Source: Mesorhizobium sp. NBSH29 (GTDB lineage Bacteria; Pseudomonadota; Alphaproteobacteria; Rhizobiales; Rhizobiaceae). Taken from it: 64,000 bases of DNA. The stretch spans positions 1,684,501-1,748,500 of the forward strand of contig NZ_CP045492.1 in NCBI RefSeq assembly GCF_015500055.1. Direction: 5' to 3'. The notes under the pieces were generated by a model. That model was not told the DNA's origin. It worked only from the letters and a program-made list of their open reading frames with translations, and did not search any database. Below, piece after piece: positions 1-7,672 of this stretch; within the stretch, counting starts at the first letter, position 1; every line of letters starts with the position of its first letter. The translations under genes were made by a program, and so were the position numbers.

Positions 1-150
1 ATTATTGAATCCGTAGAAACACAAGCAAAAAATTCCGGCTGTAACTGGACATGATTAGCCGGCATGATGCCTGATCAAGGTCAATGGCACGATTATTTAG
101 AGTTTTCAGGCACTTGCTAAATGTCCCAACACTGTGGCTGGACAAGCAGG

Positions 151-224
151 TGGAGCGGGTAGCGGGAATCGAACCCGCGCGATCAGCTTGGGAAGCTGAC
201 AAGCTACCATTACATCATACCCGC
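151..224 (-). tRNA. tRNA-Gly (anticodon CCC), CCA encoded
   Basis: The minus strand folds into a full cloverleaf: 7-bp acceptor stem (GCGGGTA/TACCCGC), D arm with AATGGTA, anticodon stem TCAGC/GCTGA around loop TTCCCAA, and a T arm with GGTTCGATTCC. The anticodon is CCC, so it reads the glycine codon GGG. The discriminator T and CCA tail are encoded at 151-154. The layout matches bacterial tRNA-Gly(CCC) arm by arm. Confidence 0.96.
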
Positions 225-345
225 GCAGTATTCTGGTTATCACGCGTTCTCATGGCTTCGCAATCGCAAAGCTTCGAGCGTCGCGCCATTTTAGGTTGAT
301 AGGCTGCGCGCGATTGCGTATCTCCCGGCAGAAATTAACGCGAGG

Positions 346-618
346 ATGGCCGACATGTCGGGAATGGCACGATTTCTGGGCGACAGCCCGCTGCGTGTGC
401 TGCTGAAGCTGATTGTCGTGTCGTTCCTCGTCGGCATTGTCATGAGCGCCTTTGGATGGTCACCCTTCGATGTGCTCTACCAGATCCGCGATTTCTTCGT
501 TGATCTCTGGCGCATGGGCTTTAGCGCGGTCGACCGTTTTCTTGGCTATTTCCTGCTTGGTGCGGCCATCGTGGTTCCGGCTTTCCTTATTCTCAGGCTG
601 TTCAGCTACAAGCGCTGA
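346..618 (+). CDS. small integral membrane protein (DUF6460-like)
   Basis: A 90-residue protein with two hydrophobic segments, about residues 18-36 and 66-84, joined by an amphipathic stretch; probably an inner-membrane protein with two helices. It resembles the small rhizobial family DUF6460, whose function is unknown; the name is from memory of the family pattern. The first ATG at 346 touches a GAGG sequence (342-345). The second ATG at 355 lies nine bases after that GAGG and may be the true start. It is convergent with the deacetylase gene, with no gap between them. Confidence 0.7.
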   Translation: MADMSGMARFLGDSPLRVLLKLIVVSFLVGIVMSAFGWSPFDVLYQIRDFFVDLWRMGFSAVDRFLGYFLLGAAIVVPAFLILRLFSYKR

Positions 619-1518
619 TCACGCAAATTCCGCAGCGGTTTCGAACAGGATCGCGTGGCGGGCGGCGAGTGCTGGAATATCCAGCGAATAGCCACCGCCG
701 ATCACCCCGCAAAGCGGGATATTGCGTTCGCGAAAATAAGATATCACGTGGCGGTCGCGCGCGCGCAGTCCCGCATCGCTCAGCTTCATGCGGCCAAGCC
801 GGTCGGCGTGGTGGGGATCAACGCCGGCATTGTAGAACACCAGATCGGGCATCGCCTTGCCAGCGACGATCGGTAAGGCCGCCAGTAGTGCCTCCAGATA
901 AGCCTCGTCGCCGGTGCCGTCCGGCAGCCCGATATCAAGGCTGGAGGCGATTTTGCGCACCGGGTAATTGCGCTCACCATGCAGCGACAAAGTGAAGACC
1001 CGCGGGTCGCCGGTAAAAATATCGGCAGTGCCATCGCCCTGATGGACGTCGAGATCAACCACAAGCACCCGCTCTACCAGCTTCTCGCGCAGAAGCAGAA
1101 GCGCTGCGACGCCGACATCGTTAAAGGTACAAAACCCGGCACCTTGTGCGCGCCTCGCATGGTGGCTCCCGCCAGCTGCGTTGCAGGCAATGCCGAGTCC
1201 AAGCGCATGGTGCGCTGCGAGCACCGTGCCTGCCGTTGCAAGCTGTGCCCTCATTGAAACCCGCTGATCAACCGGAAAGCCGATCTCGCGCTCGATCGCA
1301 TGCGGCACAGCGCATGCCAGCACCTGCCCCACATAGCCGGCCTCATGCGCCAGATGCAGCCAGCCGGGTTTCGCAGGCGCCGGAACCTCGATGGCTCCGG
1401 CAGTCAGACCACGCGCACCAAGCGCCTCCATCAGGAGCGAATATTTGCTCATTGGGAAGCGATGTGTGGGAGGCAATTTTGCGTCGTAGTCAGGATGGTG
1501 GACAATCGTGAGTGCCAT
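619..1518 (-). CDS. histone deacetylase family protein (zinc amidohydrolase)
   Basis: This 299-residue protein belongs to the arginase/deacetylase fold family that removes acyl groups from acetyl-lysine, acetylpolyamines or related amides in the cytoplasm. Visible signatures are the His-His pair in GGSHHARR, the metal-binding DLDVHQGDG motif, the YNAGVDPHHAD segment carrying a further Asp ligand, and GGGYS near the C-terminus. All expected catalytic positions are present and the length is normal for single-domain bacterial class II-like deacetylases. The start is set at the ATG before ALTIVHHP; an upstream extension of 24 residues (ATG at 1590) looks unlike the family. The substrate cannot be told from sequence. 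It reads away from the arsenic island, whose first gene starts about 120 bases upstream on the other strand. Confidence 0.88.
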   Translation of the reverse strand: MALTIVHHPDYDAKLPPTHRFPMSKYSLLMEALGARGLTAGAIEVPAPAKPGWLHLAHEAGYVGQVLACAVPHAIEREIGFPVDQRVSMRAQLATAGTVLAAHHALGLGIACNAAGGSHHARRAQGAGFCTFNDVGVAALLLLREKLVERVLVVDLDVHQGDGTADIFTGDPRVFTLSLHGERNYPVRKIASSLDIGLPDGTGDEAYLEALLAALPIVAGKAMPDLVFYNAGVDPHHADRLGRMKLSDAGLRARDRHVISYFRERNIPLCGVIGGGYSLDIPALAARHAILFETAAEFA

Positions 1519-1639
1519 GAAACTGTTGTAGCGCCCGGCGTTGATTTGAACAGACCGCGTCGGCGCGTCGCACGCGCGCGGCGTCATCAAACTGTCACAA
1601 CGAAACAGTAAAAACCCTTAATTCTGGATTTATAGATAT

Positions 1640-1972
1640 ATGGACAAGAAATCAGCTCTGGCGGCGCTTGCAGCACTTGGTCAGGACACTCGCCTCGAAG
1701 TGTTTCGGCTTCTGGTGCGCGCAGGCGAGGCGGGCTTGCGGGCCGGCACCATCGCCGCCGAGCTCGATGCAATCCAGAACACGATGTCGGCCCACCTCAA
1801 GGTGCTCGATCAGGCGGGTCTCGTGCGCGCCGAGCGCGAGGGAAGGGTGATCCGTTACACGGTCGAGATGACAGGCTTTCGTGACCTGCTTGCCTATCTG
1901 ATGGAAGATTGCTGCGGCGGCGCGCCCGAACTCTGCCAGCCGGTGATCCAAGCCGTAACCTGCAAGTGCTGA
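1640..1972 (+). CDS. arsR: ArsR-family arsenite-responsive repressor (first copy)
   Basis: A 110-residue winged-helix repressor of the SmtB/ArsR family. The recognition helix region is around residues 45-65 (NTMSAHLKVLDQAGL), followed by the wing. The C-terminal tail carries Cys91, Cys92 and Cys99, then a final CKC. This resembles the C-terminal As(III) site of the Acidithiobacillus ferrooxidans ArsR (Cys95, 96, 102) rather than the helix-3 site of the E. coli protein; that ligand assignment is inference. It heads a tight unit with a broken arsenate reductase, aqpS and arsC, which it probably represses. No clear Shine-Dalgarno precedes the ATG and the upstream DNA is AT-rich, so translation may be leaderless or weak. 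Confidence 0.92.
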   Translation: MDKKSALAALAALGQDTRLEVFRLLVRAGEAGLRAGTIAAELDAIQNTMSAHLKVLDQAGLVRAEREGRVIRYTVEMTGFRDLLAYLMEDCCGGAPELCQPVIQAVTCKC

Positions 1973-2006
1973 CGAGTATCACCAACTTCTGAGGGGGAGT
2001 ATCAAC

Positions 2007-2162
2007 ATGAGTGGCCCGTTGCACCTCGCCTTTGCCGAAACCTACCGCCTGCGGAACAACCGGATTTCGATCTTCATCAACCTGCCCATGACAATGGTCG
2101 ACAAGCTTTCCCTGCAAAGACGCCTCGACGAAATCGGTCGCGCGCAGCCGAAGGCAAGCTGA
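2007..2162 (+). pseudogene. remnant of thioredoxin-type (low-Mr phosphatase fold) arsenate reductase
   Basis: A 51-codon frame with a strong ribosome site (GAGGGGGAG, 1991-1999) and its own ATG. From about residue 8 on it reads like the C-terminal 40 residues of the alphaproteobacterial low-Mr-phosphatase-type ArsC: an A-F-x-x-x-Y/F-R start, then NRIS, LP and DKLSLQRRLDEIGR. The N-terminal part with the catalytic CX5R loop and the redox cysteines is absent. The likely history is an in-frame internal deletion that kept the original start and ribosome site but removed roughly 120 codons. It lies between arsR and aqpS, where intact arsC genes of this class occur. It cannot be an active reductase; whether the peptide is still made or used is unknown. 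Confidence 0.72.
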
Positions 2163-2165
2163 TCC

Positions 2166-2855
2166 ATGGATGTGAGGCTTTCGCGGCGGCTGATCGCCGA
2201 ACTTTTGGGCACCGCAATACTGGTCGCGACGGTCGTCGGCTCGGGCATCATGGCCGATAGGCTGACCGATGATGTCGCGCTGGCCCTGCTTGGCAACACA
2301 TTGCCCACCGGTGCCATTCTCGTGGTGCTGATTACCATTCTGGCACCGATTTCCGGCGCCCATTTCAATCCGGCGGTCACACTGGTCTTTGCCTTGCGCC
2401 GCGATCTCACCGCCCCCTGGGCCGCCGCCTACGTCGCCGCCCAGATAGCCGGCGGTGTTTTCGGCACCCTCGTCGCCCACGTCATGTTCGAGCTGCCTAT
2501 CTTCCAGCTGTCGCAGACCGTGCGCAGTGGTTCGGCCCAATGGCTGGCCGAAATTGTCGCCACGTTCGGCCTTGTCTTCACCATCCTCGCCGGCATCCGT
2601 GCGCGCGCGGATGCCGTCCCATGGCTGGTTGGCCTCTATATCACGGCCGCCTACTGGTTCACGGCGTCCACATCGTTCGCCAATCCTGCTGTTGCAATCG
2701 CACGCGCGCTGTCCAACACTTTTGCTGGCATCCGACCGCTCGACGTGCCGGCCTTCATCATTGCCGAACTGGCAGGTGCGGCGCTGGCTGTCGCGCTCGC
2801 GAGCTGGATGTTTGCAAAGCCACGCGGCATCGTGCCGAAGGAAGCGACCCTATGA
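2166..2855 (+). CDS. aqpS: aquaglyceroporin AqpS (arsenite channel)
   Basis: A 229-residue MIP-family channel with six hydrophobic helices and two NPA half-helices: FNPAVT near residue 67 and ANPAVAIAR near residue 177. Its place between arsR and arsC matches Sinorhizobium meliloti aqpS, where arsenite made by ArsC leaves the cell down its gradient through this channel. That role is established for the family and inferred here. It starts three bases after the stop of the arsenate reductase remnant and its stop overlaps the arsC start (ATGA), so translation is coupled. With no ArsB or Acr3 in the window, it is the only recognisable arsenite exit in the island. Confidence 0.93.
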   Translation: MDVRLSRRLIAELLGTAILVATVVGSGIMADRLTDDVALALLGNTLPTGAILVVLITILAPISGAHFNPAVTLVFALRRDLTAPWAAAYVAAQIAGGVFGTLVAHVMFELPIFQLSQTVRSGSAQWLAEIVATFGLVFTILAGIRARADAVPWLVGLYITAAYWFTASTSFANPAVAIARALSNTFAGIRPLDVPAFIIAELAGAALAVALASWMFAKPRGIVPKEATL

Positions 2856-3271
2856 CCATCACGATCTACCACAATCCCGACTGCGCCACCTCGCGCAACG
2901 CGCTGGCCATGATCCGCCAATCGGGCGAAGAGCCTCAAATCATCGAATATTTGAAAACCCCGCCAACGCACGAAAAACTCATCGCGCTGCTCGCCGCCAT
3001 GAACATGCCGCCGCGCGCTCTTTTGCGCCAGAAGGGCACGCCCTATGCCGAACTGGGGCTGGATAACCCGGACCTCAGCGACGCACACATTCTCGACGCC
3101 ATGCTTGCCCACCCGATCCTCATCAACCGCCCGATTGTCGAGACACCCAAGGGCGTCGTTCTCGCCCGTCCATCAGAAGCCGTGCTAGACGTGCTGCCCA
3201 ACCCGAACCTTGGCCCTTTTACCAAGGAAGACGGAGAGGTCATCAATGCCGGGCGCGCGTCGGCAGGGTAG
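2852..3271 (+). CDS. arsC: glutaredoxin-dependent arsenate reductase
   Basis: A 139-residue thioredoxin-fold protein of the E. coli plasmid R773 ArsC class that reduces arsenate to arsenite using glutathione and glutaredoxin. The catalytic Cys11 sits in HNPDCATSRN; the downstream arginine-containing segments HPILINRPIV and GVVLARPSE correspond to the arsenate-binding arginines of the family. Length is typical. The start overlaps the aqpS stop by four bases. This gene supplies the reductase activity that the broken upstream copy has lost. Confidence 0.94.
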   Translation: MTITIYHNPDCATSRNALAMIRQSGEEPQIIEYLKTPPTHEKLIALLAAMNMPPRALLRQKGTPYAELGLDNPDLSDAHILDAMLAHPILINRPIVETPKGVVLARPSEAVLDVLPNPNLGPFTKEDGEVINAGRASAG

Positions 3272-3287
3272 AGCCTCCGGTCTATAT

Positions 3288-3303
3288 TTCGATAGAACTA
3301 GAA
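3288..3303. promoter_or_regulatory. candidate ArsR operator 1
   Basis: The 16-mer TTCGATAGAACTAGAA lies just upstream of the second arsR. A near-identical 16-mer (13 of 16 bases the same) lies at 3686-3701 before the flavoprotein gene. Two copies within 400 bases, each in front of a transcript start, suggest the operator of the second ArsR. This is inferred from the repeat alone. Confidence 0.5.
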
Positions 3304-3324
3304 ATAAGCTTGACGAGAGCGCCC

Positions 3325-3666
3325 ATGGCGCCTACTCATATTTCCATGAAACTCGAAAAAGCAGCAAAACGCATGGAAGCGTTGGGCAACCCGACGCGGC
3401 TCAGTCTTTACCGCATGCTGGTGCGTGCAGGTGATGCCGGCCGGCCGGTGGGTGCCCTGCAGGAAGATCTCGGCATCGCAGCCTCGACGCTCTCGCATCA
3501 TCTCCACCGGCTGATAGAAGTTGGCCTGGTCACTCAGGAGCGTCAGGCAACGACCCTGATCTGCCGGGCTCATTACGCGGTGATGAACGAACTGATCGGC
3601 TTTCTGGCCGATGAATGCTGCGCTGATTCCGGTTGTGAGACAGTGCCGGCGGAGTCCGTGGCGTGA
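3325..3666 (+). CDS. ArsR-family arsenic-responsive repressor (second copy)
   Basis: A 113-residue winged-helix repressor, clearly diverged from the first ArsR but with the same plan: a recognition helix near residues 55-68 (STLSHHLHRLIEVGL) and a cysteine cluster at the C-terminus (Cys98, Cys99, Cys104), again resembling the A. ferrooxidans-type metalloid site. The ATG at 3325 has GAGAG five bases upstream. A TTG at 3310 and an ATG at 3346 are alternatives; residues after 3346 (KLEKAAKRMEALGNPTR) already match the family. A 16-mer shared with the next promoter precedes it, so it probably regulates itself and the flavoprotein. Confidence 0.9.
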   Translation: MAPTHISMKLEKAAKRMEALGNPTRLSLYRMLVRAGDAGRPVGALQEDLGIAASTLSHHLHRLIEVGLVTQERQATTLICRAHYAVMNELIGFLADECCADSGCETVPAESVA

Positions 3667-3674
3667 GCGTTTTT

Positions 3675-3701
3675 TTGACAAATTATTCGATAATTCTAGA
3701 A
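3675..3701 (+). promoter_or_regulatory. promoter -35 box plus candidate ArsR operator 2
   Basis: A perfect -35 hexamer TTGACA (3675-3680) is followed 16 bases later by TAGAAG as a possible -10. The spacer and -10 are covered by TTCGATAATTCTAGAA (3686-3701), the second copy of the 16-mer upstream of the second arsR; its 3' half TTCTAGAA is a perfect palindrome. A repressor bound here would block the promoter of the flavoprotein gene. Confidence 0.5.
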
Positions 3702-3711
3702 GGACAGAAAC

Positions 3712-5106
3712 ATGCGTGATACACTGAACGAAAACCATCCCGTTGCAATCATCGGCGGCGGACCAGTGGGCCTGGCGGCTGCTGCGCATCTGATAAAGCG
3801 TGGCATCCCGGTCAAACTCTATGAGGCAGGAGATGGTGCCGGCGCGAGCCTGCGTGACTGGGGTCATGTGCGCGTTTTCACGCCGTGGCGCTATTGCGTC
3901 GACAGCACGGCGCGGCAGTTGCTCGAAGCCACCGGCTGGCAGATGCCCGACCCTGAGAAGTTTCCCACAGCTGATGAACTGGTCGCCCAATATCTCGCGT
4001 CGCTCGCCGCGCTTCCCGCTCTAGCCTCCGCGATTGAAACCGGTGCACGCGTTGCTGCCGTTTCGCGTTGGGGCGCAGACAAGGTTGTCACAAAAGGCCG
4101 AGCCGAAAAGCCTTTCATGCTGGTGGTTGAGACAGCCAAGGGAACCCGCAGAGACAGCGCCCGCGCAGTCATCGATGCCTCAGGCACCTGGCGCACGCCC
4201 AATCCACTTGGTGCCAGCGGACTTCCCGCTGAGGGTGAGCTCGCCCTGGGCGAGCGGATAGCCTATGGCATCCCCGATGTTCTGGTCCGAGATCGAGCGC
4301 TGTATGCCGGGCGCACGACACTGGTTGCAGGGGCTGGCCATTCAGCTGCCAATGCTTTGCTTGATCTTGTAGCGCTTGGAAAAACCGAGCCCGATACGCA
4401 TGTTATCTGGCTGACTCGCAGCACCAATCTGGATCGCGTCTTTGGCGGTGGTGGCGCAGATGCGCTGCCCGCGCGTGGCGAACTTGGTTCCGAAATCAGA
4501 GATCTGGTCGAAGGCGGCAAGGCAAAACTTGTTTCCGGCTTTGCGGTAACAGAAATCGTCAAACAGGACGGTCGCTTAATGATCTCGGGGCAGACGGCGC
4601 AGGGGATGCAGACCGTAGGCCCTGTCGACCGCATTATTGCCGCTACCGGCCAGCGCCCAGATCTTTCATTGACGCGCGAATTACGCCTCGACCTTGATCC
4701 TCTGCTGGAAAGTGTCAAGGCGCTCGGTCCCCTGATCGATCCCAACGAACATTCCTGTGGAGACGTGCCGCCACACGGCCACCGCGAACTTAGCCATCCC
4801 GAGCCAGGTTTTTACACTGTAGGGATCAAGAGCTATGGCCGGGCACCAACCTTCCTGCTTTTGACCGGCTACGAACAGGTGCGTTCGATCGCCGCTGCTC
4901 TGGCCGGGGATATGGTTGCCGCTGACAATGTGCAACTGGAACTGCCGCAGACCGGCGTGTGCACTGTTCCGCCCTCGCTGGCGAGCAGCATATCAGGCGG
5001 CTGTTGCGGAGGTCCGGCTCCGGCTGAAATCGAAGCATGCTGCGTTGCGGATGCCGACGCCAAGGCAGTAGGCAAAAGCGGCTGCGGTTGCAGCGTTGCT
5101 GCATAG
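3712..5106 (+). CDS. arsenic-island flavoprotein monooxygenase/oxidoreductase with Cys-rich tail
   Basis: A 464-residue two-dinucleotide-binding-domain flavoprotein. FAD motif GGGPVGLAAAAHL lies near residue 15, an NAD(P)H-type motif AGAGHSAANALL near residue 205, and an ATGQRPD motif near residue 313. It resembles flavin-binding monooxygenases and pyridine-nucleotide oxidoreductases found next to arsR genes (ArsO-like in a broad sense). Its last 40 residues are unusual: CC, CC and CGC groups separated by Ala/Pro-rich linkers, suited to holding a soft metal or metalloid. It follows the second arsR by 45 bases under a promoter with the shared 16-mer. An oxidation or detoxification role for arsenicals or antimonials is inferred from context; the substrate is unknown. 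Confidence 0.8.
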   Translation: MRDTLNENHPVAIIGGGPVGLAAAAHLIKRGIPVKLYEAGDGAGASLRDWGHVRVFTPWRYCVDSTARQLLEATGWQMPDPEKFPTADELVAQYLASLAALPALASAIETGARVAAVSRWGADKVVTKGRAEKPFMLVVETAKGTRRDSARAVIDASGTWRTPNPLGASGLPAEGELALGERIAYGIPDVLVRDRALYAGRTTLVAGAGHSAANALLDLVALGKTEPDTHVIWLTRSTNLDRVFGGGGADALPARGELGSEIRDLVEGGKAKLVSGFAVTEIVKQDGRLMISGQTAQGMQTVGPVDRIIAATGQRPDLSLTRELRLDLDPLLESVKALGPLIDPNEHSCGDVPPHGHRELSHPEPGFYTVGIKSYGRAPTFLLLTGYEQVRSIAAALAGDMVAADNVQLELPQTGVCTVPPSLASSISGGCCGGPAPAEIEACCVADADAKAVGKSGCGCSVAA

Positions 5107-5110
5107 GCCC

Positions 5111-5147
5111 AGGGGCGGGGCGGGTCTGACCGGGCCCGCCAACCCCT
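5111..5147 (+). terminator. GC-rich hairpin after the arsenic island
   Basis: GGCGGG (5119-5124) pairs with CCCGCC (5135-5140), and outer AGGGG (5111-5115) with CCCCT (5143-5147). There is no T-run after it, so intrinsic termination is uncertain. It lies between the flavoprotein stop and the MATE gene. Confidence 0.35.
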
Positions 5148-5229
5148 CTGGTTTGCAGATTGCAGACAGGTGCATCTTGCCTGATCTCGTGTGGCATGCT
5201 TGGGCAGCGGGTCAGCAGAGGATGCCCGC

Positions 5230-6573
5230 TTGGATCAGGTCAGGCCGTCGCGCCCGTTTGAAGTGAACAACCGTGTGGTGTTGGCCATCGCGGTACCGAT
5301 GACGCTTGCCTACATCACGACCCCGCTGCTTGGTGTGGTGGACACCGGCGTCGTCGGCCAGTTCGGCGACGCGGCTCTGTTGGGCGGTTTGGCCGCTGGC
5401 GCCATCATTTTTGATGTCGTTTTCACCTCTTTCAACTTCCTTCGTTCCGGCACCACCGGGCTTGTCTCGCAGGCTTACGGTGAGGAGAACCCGCTCGAAG
5501 AACGCGCAGTCTTCCTGCGCGCGGCAGCGATTGCTCTGATTTCCGGCGCTGTGCTGGCGCTGCTGGCGCCTCTGGTCGCGATGATTGGCGTCTGGATCAT
5601 GGACGCCGGACCGAAAGTCACCGAGGCGATGGACATTTATATCCGCATCCGCCTGCTGTCGGCACCAGCCTCGCTCCTCAACTACGCGATCCTAGGTTAT
5701 TTCCTGGGCCGCGGCGAGGCTGGCACTGGACTGTTGCTGCAGATGATCCTCAACGGCGCCAACATCGCCCTGTCGATATGGTTTGGCCTTCATCTCGGCT
5801 GGGCCGTGGAGGGGGTCGCGTGGGGAACGGTTTGCGGCGAGATTTTCGCCGCTGTGATTGGCGCCGCAATGATCTGGCGGCGCTTTCGGCCCATGCCACG
5901 GTTCACAGTCCACGAAGTCTTCAGCGCCGCAGCTTTGAAGCGAATGCTTCTCCTCAACGGGGATATTTTGATCCGTTCTTTTATCCTTGTCGCGGCGTTC
6001 ACCCTGTTTACCCGCCAGGGCGCGCAACTTGGCACGCTGACATTGGCCGCTAACGCTGTGCTGATGCACTTTTTCCTGATTGCGGGCTATTTCCTCGACG
6101 GGTTTGCCACCGCAGCCGAGCAGTTGGCCGGTCGCGCAGTCGGCGCGCGTTACCGCCCGGCTTTCGACCGCGGCGTGCGGTTGAGCTCGATATGGGGATT
6201 TGCGATATCAGCCTTCGCCTGTGTGGCTCTGCTCACCTTCGGCGGAGGTTTGATCGCCGTCATAACCACCGCGCAGGACGTCCAGGCCGAAGCAGCGCGC
6301 TATTTGCCATGGGCCGCGTTCACGGCTCTCACCGGCGTGTTGGCCTTCCAGATGGACGGCATTTTCATCGGTGCTACCTGGTCACGCGATATGCGCAACA
6401 TGATGGTATTGTCCTTCGTCGCCTTCCTCGCGGCTCTCATTTGGCTTGGCGGAGCCTTTGGAAATCACGGCCTGTGGGCAGCACTTCATGTGTTTCTTAT
6501 CGTGCGCGGCATCAGCCTGCTGGCAATGGTGCCACGTCGCGCGCGCGAAACGTTTGGCGAACGTCTGCGCTGA
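5230..6573 (+). CDS. MATE family multidrug/toxin exporter (DinF-like)
   Basis: About 447 residues with some twelve hydrophobic segments in two homologous halves, typical of the MATE fold, in which Na+ or H+ influx drives export of cationic compounds across the inner membrane. Conserved N-terminal features include PMTLAYITTPLLG and a D-T-G-V-V-G-Q-F-G segment, pointing to the DinF branch. The TTG at 5230 is preferred because AGAGGA stands seven bases upstream; a GTG at 5191 would add 13 residues with no ribosome site. Some MATE proteins (ArsK) export trivalent arsenicals and the arsenic island is adjacent, but this gene also sits beside pyrD and looks like the usual chromosomal copy, so an arsenic role is only a possibility. 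Confidence 0.87.
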   Translation: MDQVRPSRPFEVNNRVVLAIAVPMTLAYITTPLLGVVDTGVVGQFGDAALLGGLAAGAIIFDVVFTSFNFLRSGTTGLVSQAYGEENPLEERAVFLRAAAIALISGAVLALLAPLVAMIGVWIMDAGPKVTEAMDIYIRIRLLSAPASLLNYAILGYFLGRGEAGTGLLLQMILNGANIALSIWFGLHLGWAVEGVAWGTVCGEIFAAVIGAAMIWRRFRPMPRFTVHEVFSAAALKRMLLLNGDILIRSFILVAAFTLFTRQGAQLGTLTLAANAVLMHFFLIAGYFLDGFATAAEQLAGRAVGARYRPAFDRGVRLSSIWGFAISAFACVALLTFGGGLIAVITTAQDVQAEAARYLPWAAFTALTGVLAFQMDGIFIGATWSRDMRNMMVLSFVAFLAALIWLGGAFGNHGLWAALHVFLIVRGISLLAMVPRRARETFGERLR

Positions 6574-6586
6574 GCGCCGGCGTCAA

Positions 6587-7672
6587 TTAGATTGGCTGGC
6601 CGGCCCAATGCTCGACCCGGCTGTCGCGGATGTCGCGCACATGCTTCAACCCCTCGGCCTCCGCATAGCTAAGCATCCCGGCGACGATCTTGCCTGGTAG
6701 CGAGGGCCCGGCATAGATCATTCCGGTATAAAGCTGCACGAGATCGGCCCCGGCACGGATTTTTTCGAGAGCGGTTTCTGCCGTATCGACCCCTCCAACG
6801 CCGACAAGCACCGTCTTGTCGCCAAGCAGTTTGCGCATTCGCGCTAAAACAGCAGTGGAGCGTACAAAAAGCGGCTTGCCCGACAGGCCGCCGGTCTCGC
6901 CATGGTGCACCCGGTCGGTCAACCCGCTGCGCGAAAGCGTGGTGTTGGAGACGATGACACCTTCGATGCGTTTGTCGGCAACTTCGGCAGCGATGTCGGC
7001 AAGCTCCGCATCGTTGAGGTCCGGGGCGACCTTCAAGAATACCGGCACCGTTTTGGCACGACCGGACAGCGCGCCGCGTGCCGCCATCACCCGCGTCAGC
7101 AATTCGGCCAGGCTCTCGCGCACCTGCATCGAGCGCAGGCCCGGCGTGTTGGGCGAAGAAATGTTGACGGTCAGATAGCCGGCAAGGGCCGCAAAGCGAC
7201 GCACACCTAGCTCATAATCGGCGAAACGGTCGGTGCTGTCCTTGTTGGCGCCGATGTTGATGCCGACGATACCCGGATAGCCTTCCCGTGCCTTCATCCG
7301 TTGGAACAGACGCTCGTGCCCTTCATTGTTGAAGCCGAGCCGATTGATCACCGCCTCGTCCCCGCGCAACCGGAAGATGCGCGGCTTCGCGTTGCCCGCC
7401 TGCGCCAGCGGCGTGACCGTGCCTACTTCTGAAAAGCCGAACCCCAGCCGCAACAGTGCATCCGGCACTTCACCGTTCTTGTCGTATCCAGCAGCCATGC
7501 CGAGCGGGTTGGGGAAGGCAAGTCCGCAAAGCTTGACTTTCAGTCGGTCGCTTGCAGGAGCCTGCCCGCAGACAGGCAAGCGCGACTTCAGCGCAGCAAT
7601 TGAAAGCCCGTGCGCAGTCTCCGGGTCTAGACGGAAAAGCGCCCGTTGCCCGATCTTCTCAAGCAGGTTCAT
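6587..7672 (-). CDS. pyrD: dihydroorotate dehydrogenase (quinone), class 2
   Basis: A 361-residue flavoenzyme that oxidises dihydroorotate to orotate at the inner membrane, passing electrons to ubiquinone in pyrimidine synthesis. The N-terminal helix region typical of class 2 enzymes is present (residues 1-35), then NPLGMAAGYDKN, INRLGFNNEG, and SSPNTPGLR with the catalytic-base serine, and the FMN phosphate-binding GVGGVDT and QLYTGMIY segments. Length is normal. Its ATG overlaps the stop of the DUF952 gene by four bases, so the two are one operon. Confidence 0.96.
   Translation of the reverse strand: MNLLEKIGQRALFRLDPETAHGLSIAALKSRLPVCGQAPASDRLKVKLCGLAFPNPLGMAAGYDKNGEVPDALLRLGFGFSEVGTVTPLAQAGNAKPRIFRLRGDEAVINRLGFNNEGHERLFQRMKAREGYPGIVGINIGANKDSTDRFADYELGVRRFAALAGYLTVNISSPNTPGLRSMQVRESLAELLTRVMAARGALSGRAKTVPVFLKVAPDLNDAELADIAAEVADKRIEGVIVSNTTLSRSGLTDRVHHGETGGLSGKPLFVRSTAVLARMRKLLGDKTVLVGVGGVDTAETALEKIRAGADLVQLYTGMIYAGPSLPGKIVAGMLSYAEAEGLKHVRDIRDSRVEHWAGQPI

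Noticed and set aside
84-299. 71-aa plus-strand frame across tRNA-Gly
   Set aside because: It reads through the complement of the tRNA and has no ribosome site; it is a shadow of the RNA gene.
5230-6573. MATE gene as a proven part of the arsenic operon (ArsK)
   Set aside because: It is separated by about 120 bases with a GC-rich hairpin, has no operator copy, and lies by pyrD/DUF952 as an ordinary chromosomal MATE gene; the arsenic link is only positional.
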